64,000 bases of DNA, from the NCBI RefSeq assembly GCF_014705605.1, contig NZ_JACXIZ010000032.1:62001-126000 (forward strand). The letters are read 5' to 3'. Positions 8,633 to 17,552 of this stretch are shown piece after piece (positions within the stretch are counted from its first letter, which is position 1; every line of letters begins with the position of its first letter). A program made the position numbers and the translations under genes. This stretch comes from Paenibacillus sabuli (GTDB lineage Bacteria > Bacillota > Bacilli > Paenibacillales > Paenibacillaceae). The notes beneath the pieces are model-generated. The model saw nothing but the letters and a program-made list of their open reading frames with translations. It searched no databases and was not told where the DNA came from.

Positions 8633-10516
8633 CTACGCCATGATCTTGCAGACGTCGTTGGTGTATTGCACCGGGTCCTCGACCGGCAGGCCCTCGATGA
8701 GCAGCGCCTGATTGTACAGCACATTGGTCAGCACGGCCAGCTTGTCCTTGTCGCCGGCGAGCGCGCCTTGCAGCTTGTGGAAGACGTCGTGCTGCGTGTT
8801 GATCTCCAGCACCTTCTCCGCCTTGACATCCTGCCCCGGCGTCGGCATCGCGCCGAGGATCTTCTCCATCTCGATCGACACCTCGCCCTCGGAGGAGAAG
8901 CAGACCGGATGCGTGCGCAGCCGTTTCGATGCCTTTACGTCCTTGACCTTGCCCGCGAGCTGTTCCTTCATATAGGCGAACAGCTCCTGATTGTCCTCGG
9001 CCTTGTCCTCGGCTTCCTTGTCCTTGTCCTCGCTGTCGATGCCCAGATCGCTGCTGGAGACGGAGCGGAATTCCTTCTCCTTGTAGTTCATCAGCATCTT
9101 GATCGCGAATTCGTCGATATCCTCGGTGAAGTAGAGGATTTCATACCCCTTGTCCGCGACGAGCTCGGTCTGCGGCAGGCGGGCGATCCGCTCCTTGGAC
9201 TCGCCGGTCGCGTAGTAGATGTACTTCTGCTCCTCCGGCATGCGCGAGACGTACTCGTCCAGCGTGACCAGCTTGTCCGCCTTGGAGGAATGGAACAGCA
9301 GCAGGTCGATCAGCACGTCCTTGTCGCGGCCGTAGTCGCTGTACACGCCGTACTTGAGCTGGCGTCCGAACGACTGGTAGAACTTGTCGTAGCTCTCGCG
9401 CTCGTCCTTGAGCAGGCTCTGCAGCTGGCTCTTGATCTTGTTCTTGATGTTCTTGGCGATCAGCTTGAGCTGGCGGTCGTGCTGCAGCATCTCGCGCGAG
9501 ATGTTGAGCGACAGGTCCTCGGAGTCGACCATGCCCTTGACGAAGCTGAAGTAGTCCGGCAGCAGATCCGCGCACTTCTCCATGATCAGCACGCCGCTGG
9601 AGTACAGCTCCAGCCCCTTCTCGTACTCCTTGGAGTAGTAGTCGAACGGCGTATTCTCCGGAATGAACAGGATCGCATTGTACACGATTGCGCCGTCGGC
9701 GCTGATATGCAGATGCTTGAGCGGCTTGTCGAAGCCGTAGCGCTTCTCCTGGTAGAAGTTCGTATAGTCTTCGTCCGTCAGCTCGCTCTTATTCTTCTTC
9801 CAGATCGGCACCATGCTGTTGATCGTCTGCTCTTCGCGCACTTCCTCGAACTCGTCCTCGCTGCCTTCCTTCGGCCGCTGGCTGGACACCTCCATCTTGA
9901 TCGGATACTTGATGAAGTCCGAGTATTTCTTAATAATGGCGCGCAGCCGGTATTCCTCGAGGAATTCTTCGTAGGAGTCGTCCTCGGTGCTCTCCTTGAT
10001 CGTCAGCGTGATGTCCGTGCCGACCGTCTCCTTCTCCGCCGGTGCGATCGCATAGCCGTCCGCGCCTTCGGATTCCCACTTGTACGCTTGCTCTGCGCCG
10101 AGCGCCCGGCTGATGACCGTCACCTTGTCCGCGACCATGAACGCCGAGTAAAAGCCAACGCCGAACTGGCCGATGATGTCGTGGCCGTCCTTCGCTTCAT
10201 TTGCTTTCTTGAACGCGAGCGAGCCGCTCTTGGCGATGACGCCGAGGTTGCTCTCCAGCTCCTCCGCGCTCATGCCGATGCCGGTGTCGCTGATCGTCAG
10301 CGTGCGCGCTTCCTTGTTCGGCGTGACTTTGATGAAATAATGGTCCTTGTCGAATACGAGCGAGTCGTCGCTGAGCGCCTTATAATAGAGCTTGTCCGTG
10401 GCGTCGCTGGCATTGGAGATCAGCTCGCGCAGGAAGATTTCCTTCTGCGTGTAGATCGAGTTGATCATCATCTCCAGCAAGCGCTTCGATTCCGCTTCAA
10501 ACTGCTTCTTGGCCAT
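8633..10516 (-). CDS. htpG: Chaperone protein HtpG (Hsp90 family)
   Basis: 627 residues, the normal length for bacterial HtpG. ATG 10516 ([14 protein letters not shown]) is preceded by AAGGGGAG; the longer open frame to 10630 would run through the promoter and operator. The GHKL ATPase motifs are all visible: [16 protein letters not shown] (ATP/Mg Asn), [27 protein letters not shown] and the GTDITLTI strand. The middle-domain Arg of [11 protein letters not shown], which contacts ATP, is present. It is a cytosolic homodimeric ATP-dependent chaperone that remodels client proteins. It is monocistronic here, with its own promoter and a CIRCE-like operator. Confidence 0.98.
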   Translation of the reverse strand: MAKKQFEAESKRLLEMMINSIYTQKEIFLRELISNASDATDKLYYKALSDDSLVFDKDHYFIKVTPNKEARTLTISDTGIGMSAEELESNLGVIAKSGSLAFKKANEAKDGHDIIGQFGVGFYSAFMVADKVTVISRALGAEQAYKWESEGADGYAIAPAEKETVGTDITLTIKESTEDDSYEEFLEEYRLRAIIKKYSDFIKYPIKMEVSSQRPKEGSEDEFEEVREEQTINSMVPIWKKNKSELTDEDYTNFYQEKRYGFDKPLKHLHISADGAIVYNAILFIPENTPFDYYSKEYEKGLELYSSGVLIMEKCADLLPDYFSFVKGMVDSEDLSLNISREMLQHDRQLKLIAKNIKNKIKSQLQSLLKDERESYDKFYQSFGRQLKYGVYSDYGRDKDVLIDLLLFHSSKADKLVTLDEYVSRMPEEQKYIYYATGESKERIARLPQTELVADKGYEILYFTEDIDEFAIKMLMNYKEKEFRSVSSSDLGIDSEDKDKEAEDKAEDNQELFAYMKEQLAGKVKDVKASKRLRTHPVCFSSEGEVSIEMEKILGAMPTPGQDVKAEKVLEINTQHDVFHKLQGALAGDKDKLAVLTNVLYNQALLIEGLPVEDPVQYTNDVCKIMA

Positions 10517-10565
10517 GGATGTTCGATTCTCCCCTTTCAGATCCCGCGCCGTCCTTCGCGCATCG

Positions 10566-10592
10566 TTAGCACTCGACCGTCTCGAGTGCCAG
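10566..10592. promoter_or_regulatory. CIRCE-like HrcA operator in front of htpG
   Basis: TTAGCACTC-N9-GAGTGCCAG: one half matches the CIRCE half-site perfectly and the other 7 of 9 positions, with the canonical 9-bp spacer. It lies just downstream of the predicted htpG promoter (10601-10630), so it would cover the transcription start and first 27 nt. CIRCE is the binding site of the heat-shock repressor HrcA. Confidence 0.85.
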
Positions 10593-10600
10593 TCATCATT

Positions 10601-10630
10601 TTTATACCATTCCCGGAGGGGGGCTGTCAA
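10601..10630 (-). promoter_or_regulatory. Sigma-A promoter of htpG
   Basis: On the minus strand TTGACA (10625-10630), an 18-bp spacer and TATAAA (10601-10606). It is followed directly by the CIRCE-like operator, with the start codon 85 bp downstream of the -10. Confidence 0.75.
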
Positions 10631-10702
10631 TTCCTTATCGGCTGATCCGCAAACCCTGTCGTTAAATCAATAATTGAAAATACCATAAAATCCAAAATTA
10701 TG

Positions 10703-10731
10703 GTGACATACGACATCCTGTGTGGTATCAT
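10703..10731 (+). promoter_or_regulatory. Predicted sigma-A promoter of the small membrane protein gene
   Basis: GTGACA (10703-10708), a 17-bp spacer and TATCAT (10726-10731), 44 bp upstream of the TTG start at 10775. Confidence 0.5.
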
Positions 10732-10774
10732 TCGCTCATAGTCTAAAAGGCTTATTACATAAGGAGGATAAGAA

Positions 10775-11089
10775 TTGAAAGCACTACTAAAAAATCAGGC
10801 CGGGGTCACAAAAAGCGTAAAAGTCGGGTTTAGCTGGACAACATTCTTTTTTGGATTTTTAGTGCCGCTTTTCAGAGGCGACTTGAAGTGGTGCATCATT
10901 TTGGTCATTTTGGAGGCGGTATTCGGTTCCTTTACGCTCGGTATTGGTGCATTCGTAACCGGAATTATTTTCTCATTCGTTTACAACAAACTCTATATTA
11001 AAGAATTGCTTGAGAAAGGCTATGCGCCGGCTACAGTACGCGACCAGGAAATTTTAGAGCAAGGACAAATTGTCGCTCGTGCAGCATAA
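10775..11089 (+). CDS. Small DUF2628-like membrane protein
   Basis: 104 residues. The start is TTG at 10775, set by AAGGAGGATAAG directly upstream; no ATG fits. Two hydrophobic stretches (about 22-38 and 43-70) with the pattern SWTTFFFGFLVPLFRGD and a C-terminal YNKLYIKELLEKGY resemble DUF2628/HrgC-type small inner-membrane proteins. That family's molecular role is not established. Codon use is AT-richer than in the neighbours, which may mean a different history or simply membrane-protein composition. A strong terminator follows, so it is monocistronic. Confidence 0.75.
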   Translation: MKALLKNQAGVTKSVKVGFSWTTFFFGFLVPLFRGDLKWCIILVILEAVFGSFTLGIGAFVTGIIFSFVYNKLYIKELLEKGYAPATVRDQEILEQGQIVARAA

Positions 11090-11114
11090 GCTTCTACAAA
11101 AACGCACCCTTTTT

Positions 11115-11148
11115 GACCAATTCGCGATTTACCGAATTGGTCTTTTTT
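11115..11148 (+). terminator. Terminator after the small membrane protein gene
   Basis: A 10-bp perfect stem (GACCAATTCG at 11115-11124 with CGAATTGGTC at 11133-11142), an 8-nt loop and six T. Confidence 0.9.
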
Positions 11149-11271
11149 GTTGTTTCAAGGCGAAACGGCTGGCGCCATCCTCTTAGCGGCGCAGCCAAAC
11201 TCGCTTATACTTGCGGCAACCTCAGCAAGCGCAAGCAAATCCGGCAAACGCGGGCAGCCAAAGTTTAGGGC

Positions 11272-11300
11272 TTGCATTTTTCTTTTCTCGGCTTTATAAT
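11272..11300 (+). promoter_or_regulatory. Sigma-A promoter of the azoreductase gene
   Basis: TTGCAT (11272-11277), a 17-bp spacer and consensus TATAAT (11295-11300), 46 bp upstream of the start. The stretch after the -10 (TAGTAACAGTAACAC) has a short GTAACA direct repeat that could be a regulator site. Confidence 0.75.
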
Positions 11301-11346
11301 GTGCTAGTAACAGTAACACTTTAAAAAGAAAAGGAAGTGGAGAATA

Positions 11347-11973
11347 GTGAGCAACGTATTATTCGTCAAAGCCAACGACCGCCCTGCCGATCAAGCGGTG
11401 AGCGTACAAATGTACGACGCCTTCCTGCAAGCGTACAAGGCCGCCAATCCGGACGACCAGATTACAGAGCTGGACCTGTTCAACTCGGAGCTGCCTTACT
11501 ACAACAACGCCATGATGACCGGACTGTTCAAGCAAGCCAATGGCATGGATCTGGACGAGCAGGAGAAGTCGCTGACCGCGACTGCCAACGGCTACCTGGA
11601 TCAGTTCCTGGCAGCCGACAAGGTCGTCTTCGCCTTTCCGCTATGGAACTTCACGGTGCCGGCGCAGCTCACGACCTACCTGTTCTATCTGGCGCAGGGC
11701 GGCAAGACGTTCAAATACACGCCCGAAGGCCCCGTCGGTCTGGCCGGCGACAAAAAAGTCGCGCTGCTCAACGCGCGCGGCGGCGTCTACAGCGCCGGTC
11801 CTGCTGAAGCGATTGAAATGTCGATGCGCTATGTGCGCAGCATCATGAACTTCTTTGGCATCACCAATCTCGTCGAGGTCATCGTCGAAGGCCATCAGCA
11901 AAAGCCCGACGAAAAGGACGCGATTCTCGAAGAAGGACGCCGCCGGGCGGCCGAGGCTGGCGCCAGCTTCTAA
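11347..11973 (+). CDS. azoR: FMN-dependent NADH azoreductase / quinone reductase (AzoR family)
   Basis: 208 residues, the usual AzoR length. The start is GTG 11347 with AAGGAAGTGG upstream. It is a flavodoxin-like fold enzyme: N-terminal VLFVKANDRPADQAVS for the FMN phosphate, then the FPLWNFTVPAQL loop and LNARGGVYS loop, both typical of AzoR FMN sites. It reduces azo bonds and, physiologically, quinones by two-electron transfer from NAD(P)H in the cytosol. It has its own promoter and terminator. The downstream Rrf2-type gene could be its redox-responsive regulator, but it lies beyond the terminator. The identification is firm; the natural substrate is not readable. Confidence 0.93.
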   Translation: MSNVLFVKANDRPADQAVSVQMYDAFLQAYKAANPDDQITELDLFNSELPYYNNAMMTGLFKQANGMDLDEQEKSLTATANGYLDQFLAADKVVFAFPLWNFTVPAQLTTYLFYLAQGGKTFKYTPEGPVGLAGDKKVALLNARGGVYSAGPAEAIEMSMRYVRSIMNFFGITNLVEVIVEGHQQKPDEKDAILEEGRRRAAEAGASF

Positions 11974-11986
11974 AGCGGCATTTCGA

Positions 11987-12015
11987 AGAGAGCCCGCCCC
12001 CGGGCTCTCTTTTTT
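11987..12015 (+). terminator. Terminator of azoR
   Basis: AGAGAGCCCG (11987-11996), a 4-nt C loop, CGGGCTCTCT (12001-12010) and a T run. Confidence 0.92.
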
Positions 12016-12211
12016 CATTGGCCCGCATTTGGCCGATCGAACGTCGCCACGCAGCATGGCAAGCTTGGACGCTGGCATCCCTTGCCGCCGCGTGTCGTCC
12101 CTTTCATCCCTTGCCGCCGCTTGGCGACAACGCTTATAATGAGGATGATGCAACAAGCGACCGTTCAAGTGCTTCATAACAAGCTTATATGGAAGAAAGG
12201 GAGTGCTGTCG

Positions 12212-12685
12212 ATGAGCATCGCCGACCGCAGGATCGACTTTGGCCCGCCTCACTTCAAGATCGCCGTCCATACCTTGGCCTGGCTCGCCAGAAGCGCGTG
12301 CACCGTCTCCAGCTCGGTGCTGGCCGCGCACGTCGACACGCACCCGACCTTCATGCGCAGAATGCTGCAGAGCCTTGCCGGCGCAGGCATCGTCGAGTCC
12401 AAGGGCGGACGAGACGGCGGGTACCGCCTGCGCACTGGGCCGTCCGCGCTGACGCTGGGCGATATTTATGCGGCCGTGAGCAATGCCTGCACAGCAGCGG
12501 CAGCAGACGCGCAGACGCCCTCCTCCGGGCAGCATCTTACCGCTGCGTGCGCCGCAGCCGGGCAAAAGCTGGATGAACAGCTCGAAGCCATCCTGCATGA
12601 GGCGCAGCAGCAGACGATTCGCTACTTGCATACCTTGACCCTCGAAGCGGTCATGACCCGCATGGAGCAGCCCGACCCGGACTGA
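12212..12685 (+). CDS. Rrf2-family transcriptional regulator
   Basis: 157 residues from ATG 12212 (GAAAGGGAG nine bases upstream; a GTG at 12203 overlaps that site and is less likely). The N-terminal winged helix shows the family pattern FKIAVHTLAWLAR, then SSVLAAHVDTHPTFMRRMLQSLAGAGIV and SKGGRDGGYRL, the Rrf2 wing signature. C-terminal Cys residues (SNACTAA, TAACAAA) could ligate an Fe-S cluster or sense thiol oxidation as in other Rrf2 proteins, but the spacing is not diagnostic. It lies downstream of azoR after a terminator. Convergent with gerC, with only 8 bp between the stops. Confidence 0.88.
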   Translation: MSIADRRIDFGPPHFKIAVHTLAWLARSACTVSSSVLAAHVDTHPTFMRRMLQSLAGAGIVESKGGRDGGYRLRTGPSALTLGDIYAAVSNACTAAAADAQTPSSGQHLTAACAAAGQKLDEQLEAILHEAQQQTIRYLHTLTLEAVMTRMEQPDPD

Positions 12686-12693
12686 ATGCGGGT

Positions 12694-13803
12694 TCAGTGC
12701 AAGCCCCCCGTAGTCTGTATGATGACGTCGACCCGCACATCGAACGCTGCATCGGGGTAGTGTGTCGTCCAGTCGTCCCAGTCCGAGCGCCCGATATGGG
12801 AGCCACGGTAGCGCAGGCCGATTCCGAACGGATCGAGACCATGCTTTTGCAGCTTCAGCAGCAGATTCAGCGCCTCTTTTTGAAGCGTCTCCTCTGCTTC
12901 CTTCCGCGCTTCGCCGAGCTCGTTCGCAGGCAGACTCCCTTTTACTTCCTCGACGACGCCTTCGACTTCCATATCAATCGCTATCCGCATCCACCCTTCC
13001 GCTCCCCGCTTTAGTTTAATGCTCGTATGCGACTCGTCCATCGCCAAAAAAAACTCCCCGCCGTTCTCCCGCTTGATTTTAATATCCGCGCGATTGGCGC
13101 GGCCGGATAGGACGGAATACAAGGCCGTTTCCTTCGGCGACAACACCAGTTGCATCCGCTTTTTGTCAAAGACAGCCGAATGATCGATCGCAAAAAGATT
13201 GGAGCCGTCGACGCGAATGATCGGCAAAATCGGATCCAGCCCGCGCTCGTAGAGCCGCTTGCGAAAGCTGAACATGTACTCGGTAATGATATAAGGCGAG
13301 ACAGTACCGGTGTCGCCGAACGACAAAAAAAGCGAGTTCGAGGGCAAGCGCTCCGATTTCGGTTTGAGCGCAAGCACTTCCTCCGCTGTGGGATCGGCCA
13401 CCCCGACCCAGGCGATGCCCTGAATATCCCGGCGGCGGGTAAAGAAGTCGATCGTCTCCCGCATATCGCCCTTGGCCACTTCCTTCCCGAACACGATGAG
13501 CTTGGCATGGCTGAAATCCAGCTCTTTGTCAACCTTCGCCTTGGCAATGCGAATCGCCTCGGTGATCGAATTAGTCTGTTCCTTGACGAGTATAAATTCC
13601 TCCGCCCCCGACTTGATATTGGCCTGCGGCACCGCGAGCTTCAAAATGACCGTATAGGCCAGCTCCTCCTTGACCGCCTTGTCGACGCCGATGCTCACGA
13701 CAAAAAAGCGCTTGTCGATATCCTTGTAACCGCATCCCGCCAGCACGAACAATACCCCCACTGCCATCCAGCAAGCGATCCTCCGAAAGCAGCGCGCCCT
13801 CAT
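12694..13803 (-). CDS. gerC: Spore germination receptor subunit C, Ger(x)C lipoprotein
   Basis: 369 residues. ATG 13803 overlaps the stop of the preceding gene (ATGA) and has GAAGGAGGGCAAG upstream; an open frame extends to 13986 but lies inside gerB. The signal peptide ends in a lipobox (VLFVLAGC), so it is a lipoprotein on the outer face of the spore inner membrane. GYKDIDKRFFVVSIGVDKA, LKPKSERLPSNSLF and the C-terminal EAEETLQKEALNLL helix fit the Ger(x)C family. It completes a GerA/B/C-type germinant receptor. Such operons are normally sigma-G controlled late in sporulation; no clear sigma-G promoter was recognised here. Confidence 0.95.
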   Translation of the reverse strand: MRARCFRRIACWMAVGVLFVLAGCGYKDIDKRFFVVSIGVDKAVKEELAYTVILKLAVPQANIKSGAEEFILVKEQTNSITEAIRIAKAKVDKELDFSHAKLIVFGKEVAKGDMRETIDFFTRRRDIQGIAWVGVADPTAEEVLALKPKSERLPSNSLFLSFGDTGTVSPYIITEYMFSFRKRLYERGLDPILPIIRVDGSNLFAIDHSAVFDKKRMQLVLSPKETALYSVLSGRANRADIKIKRENGGEFFLAMDESHTSIKLKRGAEGWMRIAIDMEVEGVVEEVKGSLPANELGEARKEAEETLQKEALNLLLKLQKHGLDPFGIGLRYRGSHIGRSDWDDWTTHYPDAAFDVRVDVIIQTTGGLH

Positions 13804-14894
13804 GTACTTGCCCTCCTTCGCATGGCGAGCCAGATCAGTACACACGCCAGCATCAGCTCCGCGACAAAACGAATCTGCAGCCAAGCTTCGCCAAAGGCGA
13901 AAATATCCTCTTGCCGAAACTGATTCTCCATCCAGATGATCACCGTCCCGTACGTGAACAACATCGCGAATCGGGCGCGCGCCCATACCTTGCGGCTACG
14001 TCCGGGCAGCCGAAAGACGCTCTGCAGCAGTTCGAACGACACATGCCACGCCAGAATGACCGACACGAGCGCGATGCTGATATACAGCACAAGGAATACC
14101 GTAATGAGCCGCTCGATCGGCGCATAATCCATGCGCAGCGCATCCGCTGTCGCAACCCACGGATACGTAAAATCGCCGACACCGTCGGCGCCGTGAAAGC
14201 CGACCGGAATCAGGAAGGTCGTCGCCAGATTAACAAGACCCAGCACCGGCAACGCCCACAGCTTGCGCAGCGGAATCTTGCCGTTGATGACCCGATGAAA
14301 AACTAGCAGGCCGATGTAGCCCGAAAAGGTGAACGTCACGCCTGCGACCGCACGCCAATTGGGCGGGTCCGGAAAATAAGACAACACCTCCATGATCGAA
14401 GGCCAGGTAATCGCCTTATTGATGTACGCATGGTACATAATTAAGAGCACGAGCGGCAGGTTGATCGCCAGGATCATCTCCAGCAGCATGAGCAGCTTGT
14501 CGCTCCCCAGAAACGCCAGAATGACGAGCACCACGACCGAATAAATGAACATCATATGGATGCCCGATATATCGGGATTGATGTAGCGGATCGTCACATT
14601 GTTAAAAGCCAGCAGCGTCATAGCGCCGGCCGCGAACCAGATCCAGCTGAAGCCAAACAGCACCGGCGCCCGCAGCCAGAACGGGCTCTGTCCGATTAAT
14701 TCCGGCAGCCCCTGTGCCGGATACCGATTGAATATGCCGACGAACAGCAGCAGCAGCACCGAACCAATCAGCGTACCCAGCAAAATCGACATAATCGCGC
14801 CGTCAAAGCGATGCTCGATCAAAATAGACGGCACATACGCAAACACATTGACGAGCATATTGACGACCATCAAATAATACACGTACCTCGTCAT
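13800..14894 (-). CDS. gerB: Spore germination receptor subunit B, APC-type permease
   Basis: 364 residues, the standard length. ATG 14894 overlaps the gerA stop by four bases and follows GGGAGGCCGTTCGGG. About ten hydrophobic helices run from TRYVYYLMVVNMLVNVF onward, as in the endospore germination permease branch of the amino acid-polyamine-organocation superfamily. This subunit is thought to bind the germinant (amino acid or other nutrient) in the spore inner membrane. Translational coupling with both neighbours is evident from the ATGA overlaps. The germinant cannot be predicted. Confidence 0.95.
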   Translation of the reverse strand: MTRYVYYLMVVNMLVNVFAYVPSILIEHRFDGAIMSILLGTLIGSVLLLLFVGIFNRYPAQGLPELIGQSPFWLRAPVLFGFSWIWFAAGAMTLLAFNNVTIRYINPDISGIHMMFIYSVVVLVILAFLGSDKLLMLLEMILAINLPLVLLIMYHAYINKAITWPSIMEVLSYFPDPPNWRAVAGVTFTFSGYIGLLVFHRVINGKIPLRKLWALPVLGLVNLATTFLIPVGFHGADGVGDFTYPWVATADALRMDYAPIERLITVFLVLYISIALVSVILAWHVSFELLQSVFRLPGRSRKVWARARFAMLFTYGTVIIWMENQFRQEDIFAFGEAWLQIRFVAELMLACVLIWLAMRRRAST

Positions 14895-16255
14895 CCCGAA
14901 CGGCCTCCCTGCAGCCGCTGCGCCTCCTTGGCGGTCGGGACAAAAAACAACTTGAAATACGGCTGTCCAAAGCTCTCTTGCCGCACGATATACGCGACCA
15001 GGGCAATCGAGCCCACCACCAGACCAACGATGCCGTACCCGATACAACACGCCAACAAAAAGTACTTGGCGATGCGCACTGCAAAGCTCATCGCATTGAT
15101 CGGAATGACAAAATTGGAGATGGCGACCGCCGCCACAATGATGATCATGATATCTGACACCAGTCCCGCCTGCGTCACCGCCTGACCGAGGATCAGGCCC
15201 CCGACCGTCGTCGCGGTGGAGCCAATTACATTGGGCAGTCGCACGCTCGCCTCGGTGAGCAGCTCCATCATGATCAGCATGAACAGTACCTCCAAAAAAG
15301 CCGGGAACGGCACCCCGACCCGGCTCCCTGCGACCGAGAAGGCGAGCTGCACCCGGAACAGCTCCGGACTATAGGCGGTCACGGCGACATACAGCGCCGG
15401 GACAAGCAGACAGATCAAGAGGCCGAGATAGCGCAAAAAAATCAAAAAACCGCTGATCCATACCGATTGATACAGATCGTCCATCGTCGACATAAAGTCG
15501 TAAAAGACGGTCGGCGCCACGAGCGCGAACGGCGTCCCTTCGATTAAAATGACCGCCTTGCCCTGCGCGAGATTGAGCGCGACCCGGTCCGGGCGGTCGG
15601 TGGTCATCATCGTAGGAAACAGCTTGCGCTTTCGTTTGGCCATCAGCTTTTCCAGCTGGCCGGCCGCAAAGAGCACATCCGTCTGCACCTGGTCGAGCTC
15701 TTGCTTGATCAGCTCGAGCGTGTGGGGATCAATTCGCTTTTTGTCGTACAACAGTGCAATCTCCGTCAGCGAGGCTGTGCCGATCCGCCGCTTCTCCATG
15801 AACAGCGAGGGCTGATGATAACGATGCCGCAGCAGATTGAGACTCGTTTCCAGGTCCTCCGACAGCTTGAACTGCGGACCCTGGATGACCTTCTCCACGT
15901 CCGCTTCAGTGACGGCGCTGTTCTTTTTCTCGCGCATATCCAGCAGGACGACGCAGGAGCCGGCCAGCAGCAGCGCATAGCCATACATGAGCTCGTGCAC
16001 GCTTTTTTCCTTGCCCGGATACGGGATGCTGCGCGGCAAGGACAGCAGATACGATTCGAATTCGCTCTGCTTGCCGATTGCAAAAAGCGGCCGCAGCACC
16101 TGCTCGTTCAGCAGCTTTTCATTGCATAGACTGCACACATACACGAGGCGCGCCTCAATATCGCCCGTCCGGATCTCCTGGGCCACGACATCGGGCTGAC
16201 TGCCGAGCTGATCCTCGATCCAGCGTATTTCCTCCAAAAGCGGACTGGGCTTCAT
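14891..16255 (-). CDS. gerA: Spore germination receptor subunit A
   Basis: 454 residues from ATG 16255, chosen over GTG 16264 because that GTG lies inside GGGAGGTG. Large N-terminal soluble domain, then membrane helices after about 250, with the GerA-family signatures GKAVILIEGTPFALVAPTVFYDF, RVGVPFPAFLEVLFMLIMMELLTEA and ASVRLPNVIGSTATTVGGLILGQ. First gene of gerA-gerB-gerC. The GerA subunits are thought to oligomerise into an ion channel during germination. The N-terminal domain (about 250 residues) is of normal to slightly short size for the family. Confidence 0.95.
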   Translation of the reverse strand: MKPSPLLEEIRWIEDQLGSQPDVVAQEIRTGDIEARLVYVCSLCNEKLLNEQVLRPLFAIGKQSEFESYLLSLPRSIPYPGKEKSVHELMYGYALLLAGSCVVLLDMREKKNSAVTEADVEKVIQGPQFKLSEDLETSLNLLRHRYHQPSLFMEKRRIGTASLTEIALLYDKKRIDPHTLELIKQELDQVQTDVLFAAGQLEKLMAKRKRKLFPTMMTTDRPDRVALNLAQGKAVILIEGTPFALVAPTVFYDFMSTMDDLYQSVWISGFLIFLRYLGLLICLLVPALYVAVTAYSPELFRVQLAFSVAGSRVGVPFPAFLEVLFMLIMMELLTEASVRLPNVIGSTATTVGGLILGQAVTQAGLVSDIMIIIVAAVAISNFVIPINAMSFAVRIAKYFLLACCIGYGIVGLVVGSIALVAYIVRQESFGQPYFKLFFVPTAKEAQRLQGGRSG

Positions 16256-16344
16256 TCGCTGCACCTCCCTTATGTGCCGATTCCGCCTTTCTTCGATTAT
16301 TGCCTTGGAGCCAGGGAGTTAAACCCGCTGCGGCGTGCGCACAG

Positions 16345-16387
16345 CGAAAAGCCGCTCGGTTCACAGGATCTGTGCTCCGAGCGGCTC
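16345..16387 (-). terminator. Terminator of the lacI-type gene at 16404-17456
   Basis: A stem AGCCGCTCGG/CCGAGCGGCT (16350-16359 with 16377-16386) with a 17-nt loop, followed on the minus strand by TTTT. It separates the sugar locus from the ger operon. Confidence 0.75.
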
Positions 16388-16403
16388 ATACGCAGGATCG
16401 CAT

Positions 16404-17456
16404 TCAATTATTCCGGGCGTTGGCAGCCCCGGCCGGGCCGGTTGTCTCACGCACAATGAGTTCCGCTGGCAGCACGATGCGGCGAGCTGGATCGCCGACG
16501 CCATCAATCTGGCCGAGCAGCATGCGCACCGCCACGCGTCCCTTGGCCAGGATGTCTTGGGATACGGTTGTCAGCGCCGGGGCGGTATACTCGGAGACGA
16601 ACAGATTGTCGAAACCGACAACGGAGTAGTCATGGGGGACACGCTTGCCCTGCTCGCGCAGCCCCTTGACCAGCCCCATCGCCATCACGTCGGAGAAAGC
16701 AAAGGCCGCGGTCACGTCCGGCAGCGCGGCGACGTGCCTTGCGGCCTCGAAACCACCCTCCAGCGACGTAGGCAGACGCAATAGCAAGTCACCCTCATAC
16801 GGCAGTCCGGCCTCTTCGAGCGCATCCCGGTAGCCGAGCAGCCGCTCGTAGAGGACGCCGAAATACGGTAGTTGCTCCGGCGGCATATCGCCGGTCAGCA
16901 GCGCGATGCGCCGATGGCCGAGCCCAATCAGATGAGCAGTGGCGGCATGCGCGCCGCTGCGGTCGTCGAGCACGACCTGATTGAGCTCGGGCGAACGCAG
17001 GTAGCTGTCGATGAATACGGCCGGCACACCGAGCGCGGCGACACGCGGCACGAGCGGCGAGCCCTCGCCCGCGCCGACGACAATCAGCCCGTCCAGCCGC
17101 CGTTCTTTGACGAAGGCCAGCGTCTCGCGCTCCTCGTCGATCCCAGTCAGGATCACATGGTAGCGCCCGTCCCTGGCCCCCTCCTCCACGCCTGCCAGCA
17201 GGTCCCAGTAGAACGGGTTGTCCTGCAGCCGACCGGGCTGCATCGTCGGCACGACGACGCCGATCAGATCGGAGCGGTTCGTCTTCAGATGGCGGGCCGG
17301 TAGATTGGGCGTATAGCCGAGTTCTGCGATGATGCGCTCCACCTTGCGCCGCGTCTCGCCCGAGACGCGCCCTTTGCCGTTGATGACATTGGAGACGGTG
17401 GCGATGGAGACGCCTGCCGCCTTCGCCACATCGACAATGCCGATTTCGTGATTCAT
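16404..17456 (-). CDS. LacI-family transcriptional regulator 1
   Basis: 350 residues; GAGGGATCGGG precedes ATG 17456. N-terminal LacI helix-turn-helix (VDVAKAAGVSIATVSNVING, hinge helix NLPARHLK), then a periplasmic-binding-protein-like effector domain (DLIGVVVPTMQPGRLQDNPF to QDILAKGRVAVRMLLGQI). It is clearly paralogous to the regulator at 24294-25325 (same recognition helix SIATVSNVIN; shared RLQDNPFYWDLLAG), and the two bracket the MalEFG/GH87 genes. Its own promoter carries a 16-bp palindromic operator just after the -10, suggesting autoregulation. The effector is probably an alpha-glucan oligosaccharide (inference). Confidence 0.95.
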   Translation of the reverse strand: MNHEIGIVDVAKAAGVSIATVSNVINGKGRVSGETRRKVERIIAELGYTPNLPARHLKTNRSDLIGVVVPTMQPGRLQDNPFYWDLLAGVEEGARDGRYHVILTGIDEERETLAFVKERRLDGLIVVGAGEGSPLVPRVAALGVPAVFIDSYLRSPELNQVVLDDRSGAHAATAHLIGLGHRRIALLTGDMPPEQLPYFGVLYERLLGYRDALEEAGLPYEGDLLLRLPTSLEGGFEAARHVAALPDVTAAFAFSDVMAMGLVKGLREQGKRVPHDYSVVGFDNLFVSEYTAPALTTVSQDILAKGRVAVRMLLGQIDGVGDPARRIVLPAELIVRETTGPAGAANARNN

Positions 17457-17503
17457 CCCGATCCCTCGCTCTACTTCGCTCGATCCGCGGCATCAGCCAA
17501 TCG

Positions 17504-17519
17504 GATAAAACGTTTTATC
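17504..17519. promoter_or_regulatory. LacI-type operator, perfect 16-bp palindrome
   Basis: GATAAAACGTTTTATC, centred on CG as in LacI/PurR-family operators. It lies 47 bp upstream of the regulator start and directly downstream of its predicted -10. It is closely similar to the two palindromes upstream of the second LacI gene. Confidence 0.75.
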
Positions 17520-17522
17520 ACC

Positions 17523-17551
17523 AGTATAGCGCATCCCGTCCCGCCGTCCAA
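17523..17551 (-). promoter_or_regulatory. Sigma-A promoter of lacI-type gene 1
   Basis: On the minus strand TTGGAC (17546-17551), a 17-bp spacer and TATACT (17523-17528). The -35 begins two bases after the stop of the GH87-like gene, so the regulator can be expressed apart from the glucanase. Confidence 0.65.
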
Positions 17552-17552
17552 G

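Noticed and set aside
8315-10645. 776-codon open frame on the + strand opposite htpG
   Set aside because: It is the antisense shadow of htpG; GC-rich codons rarely give stops on the opposite strand. The sense protein matches HtpG throughout.
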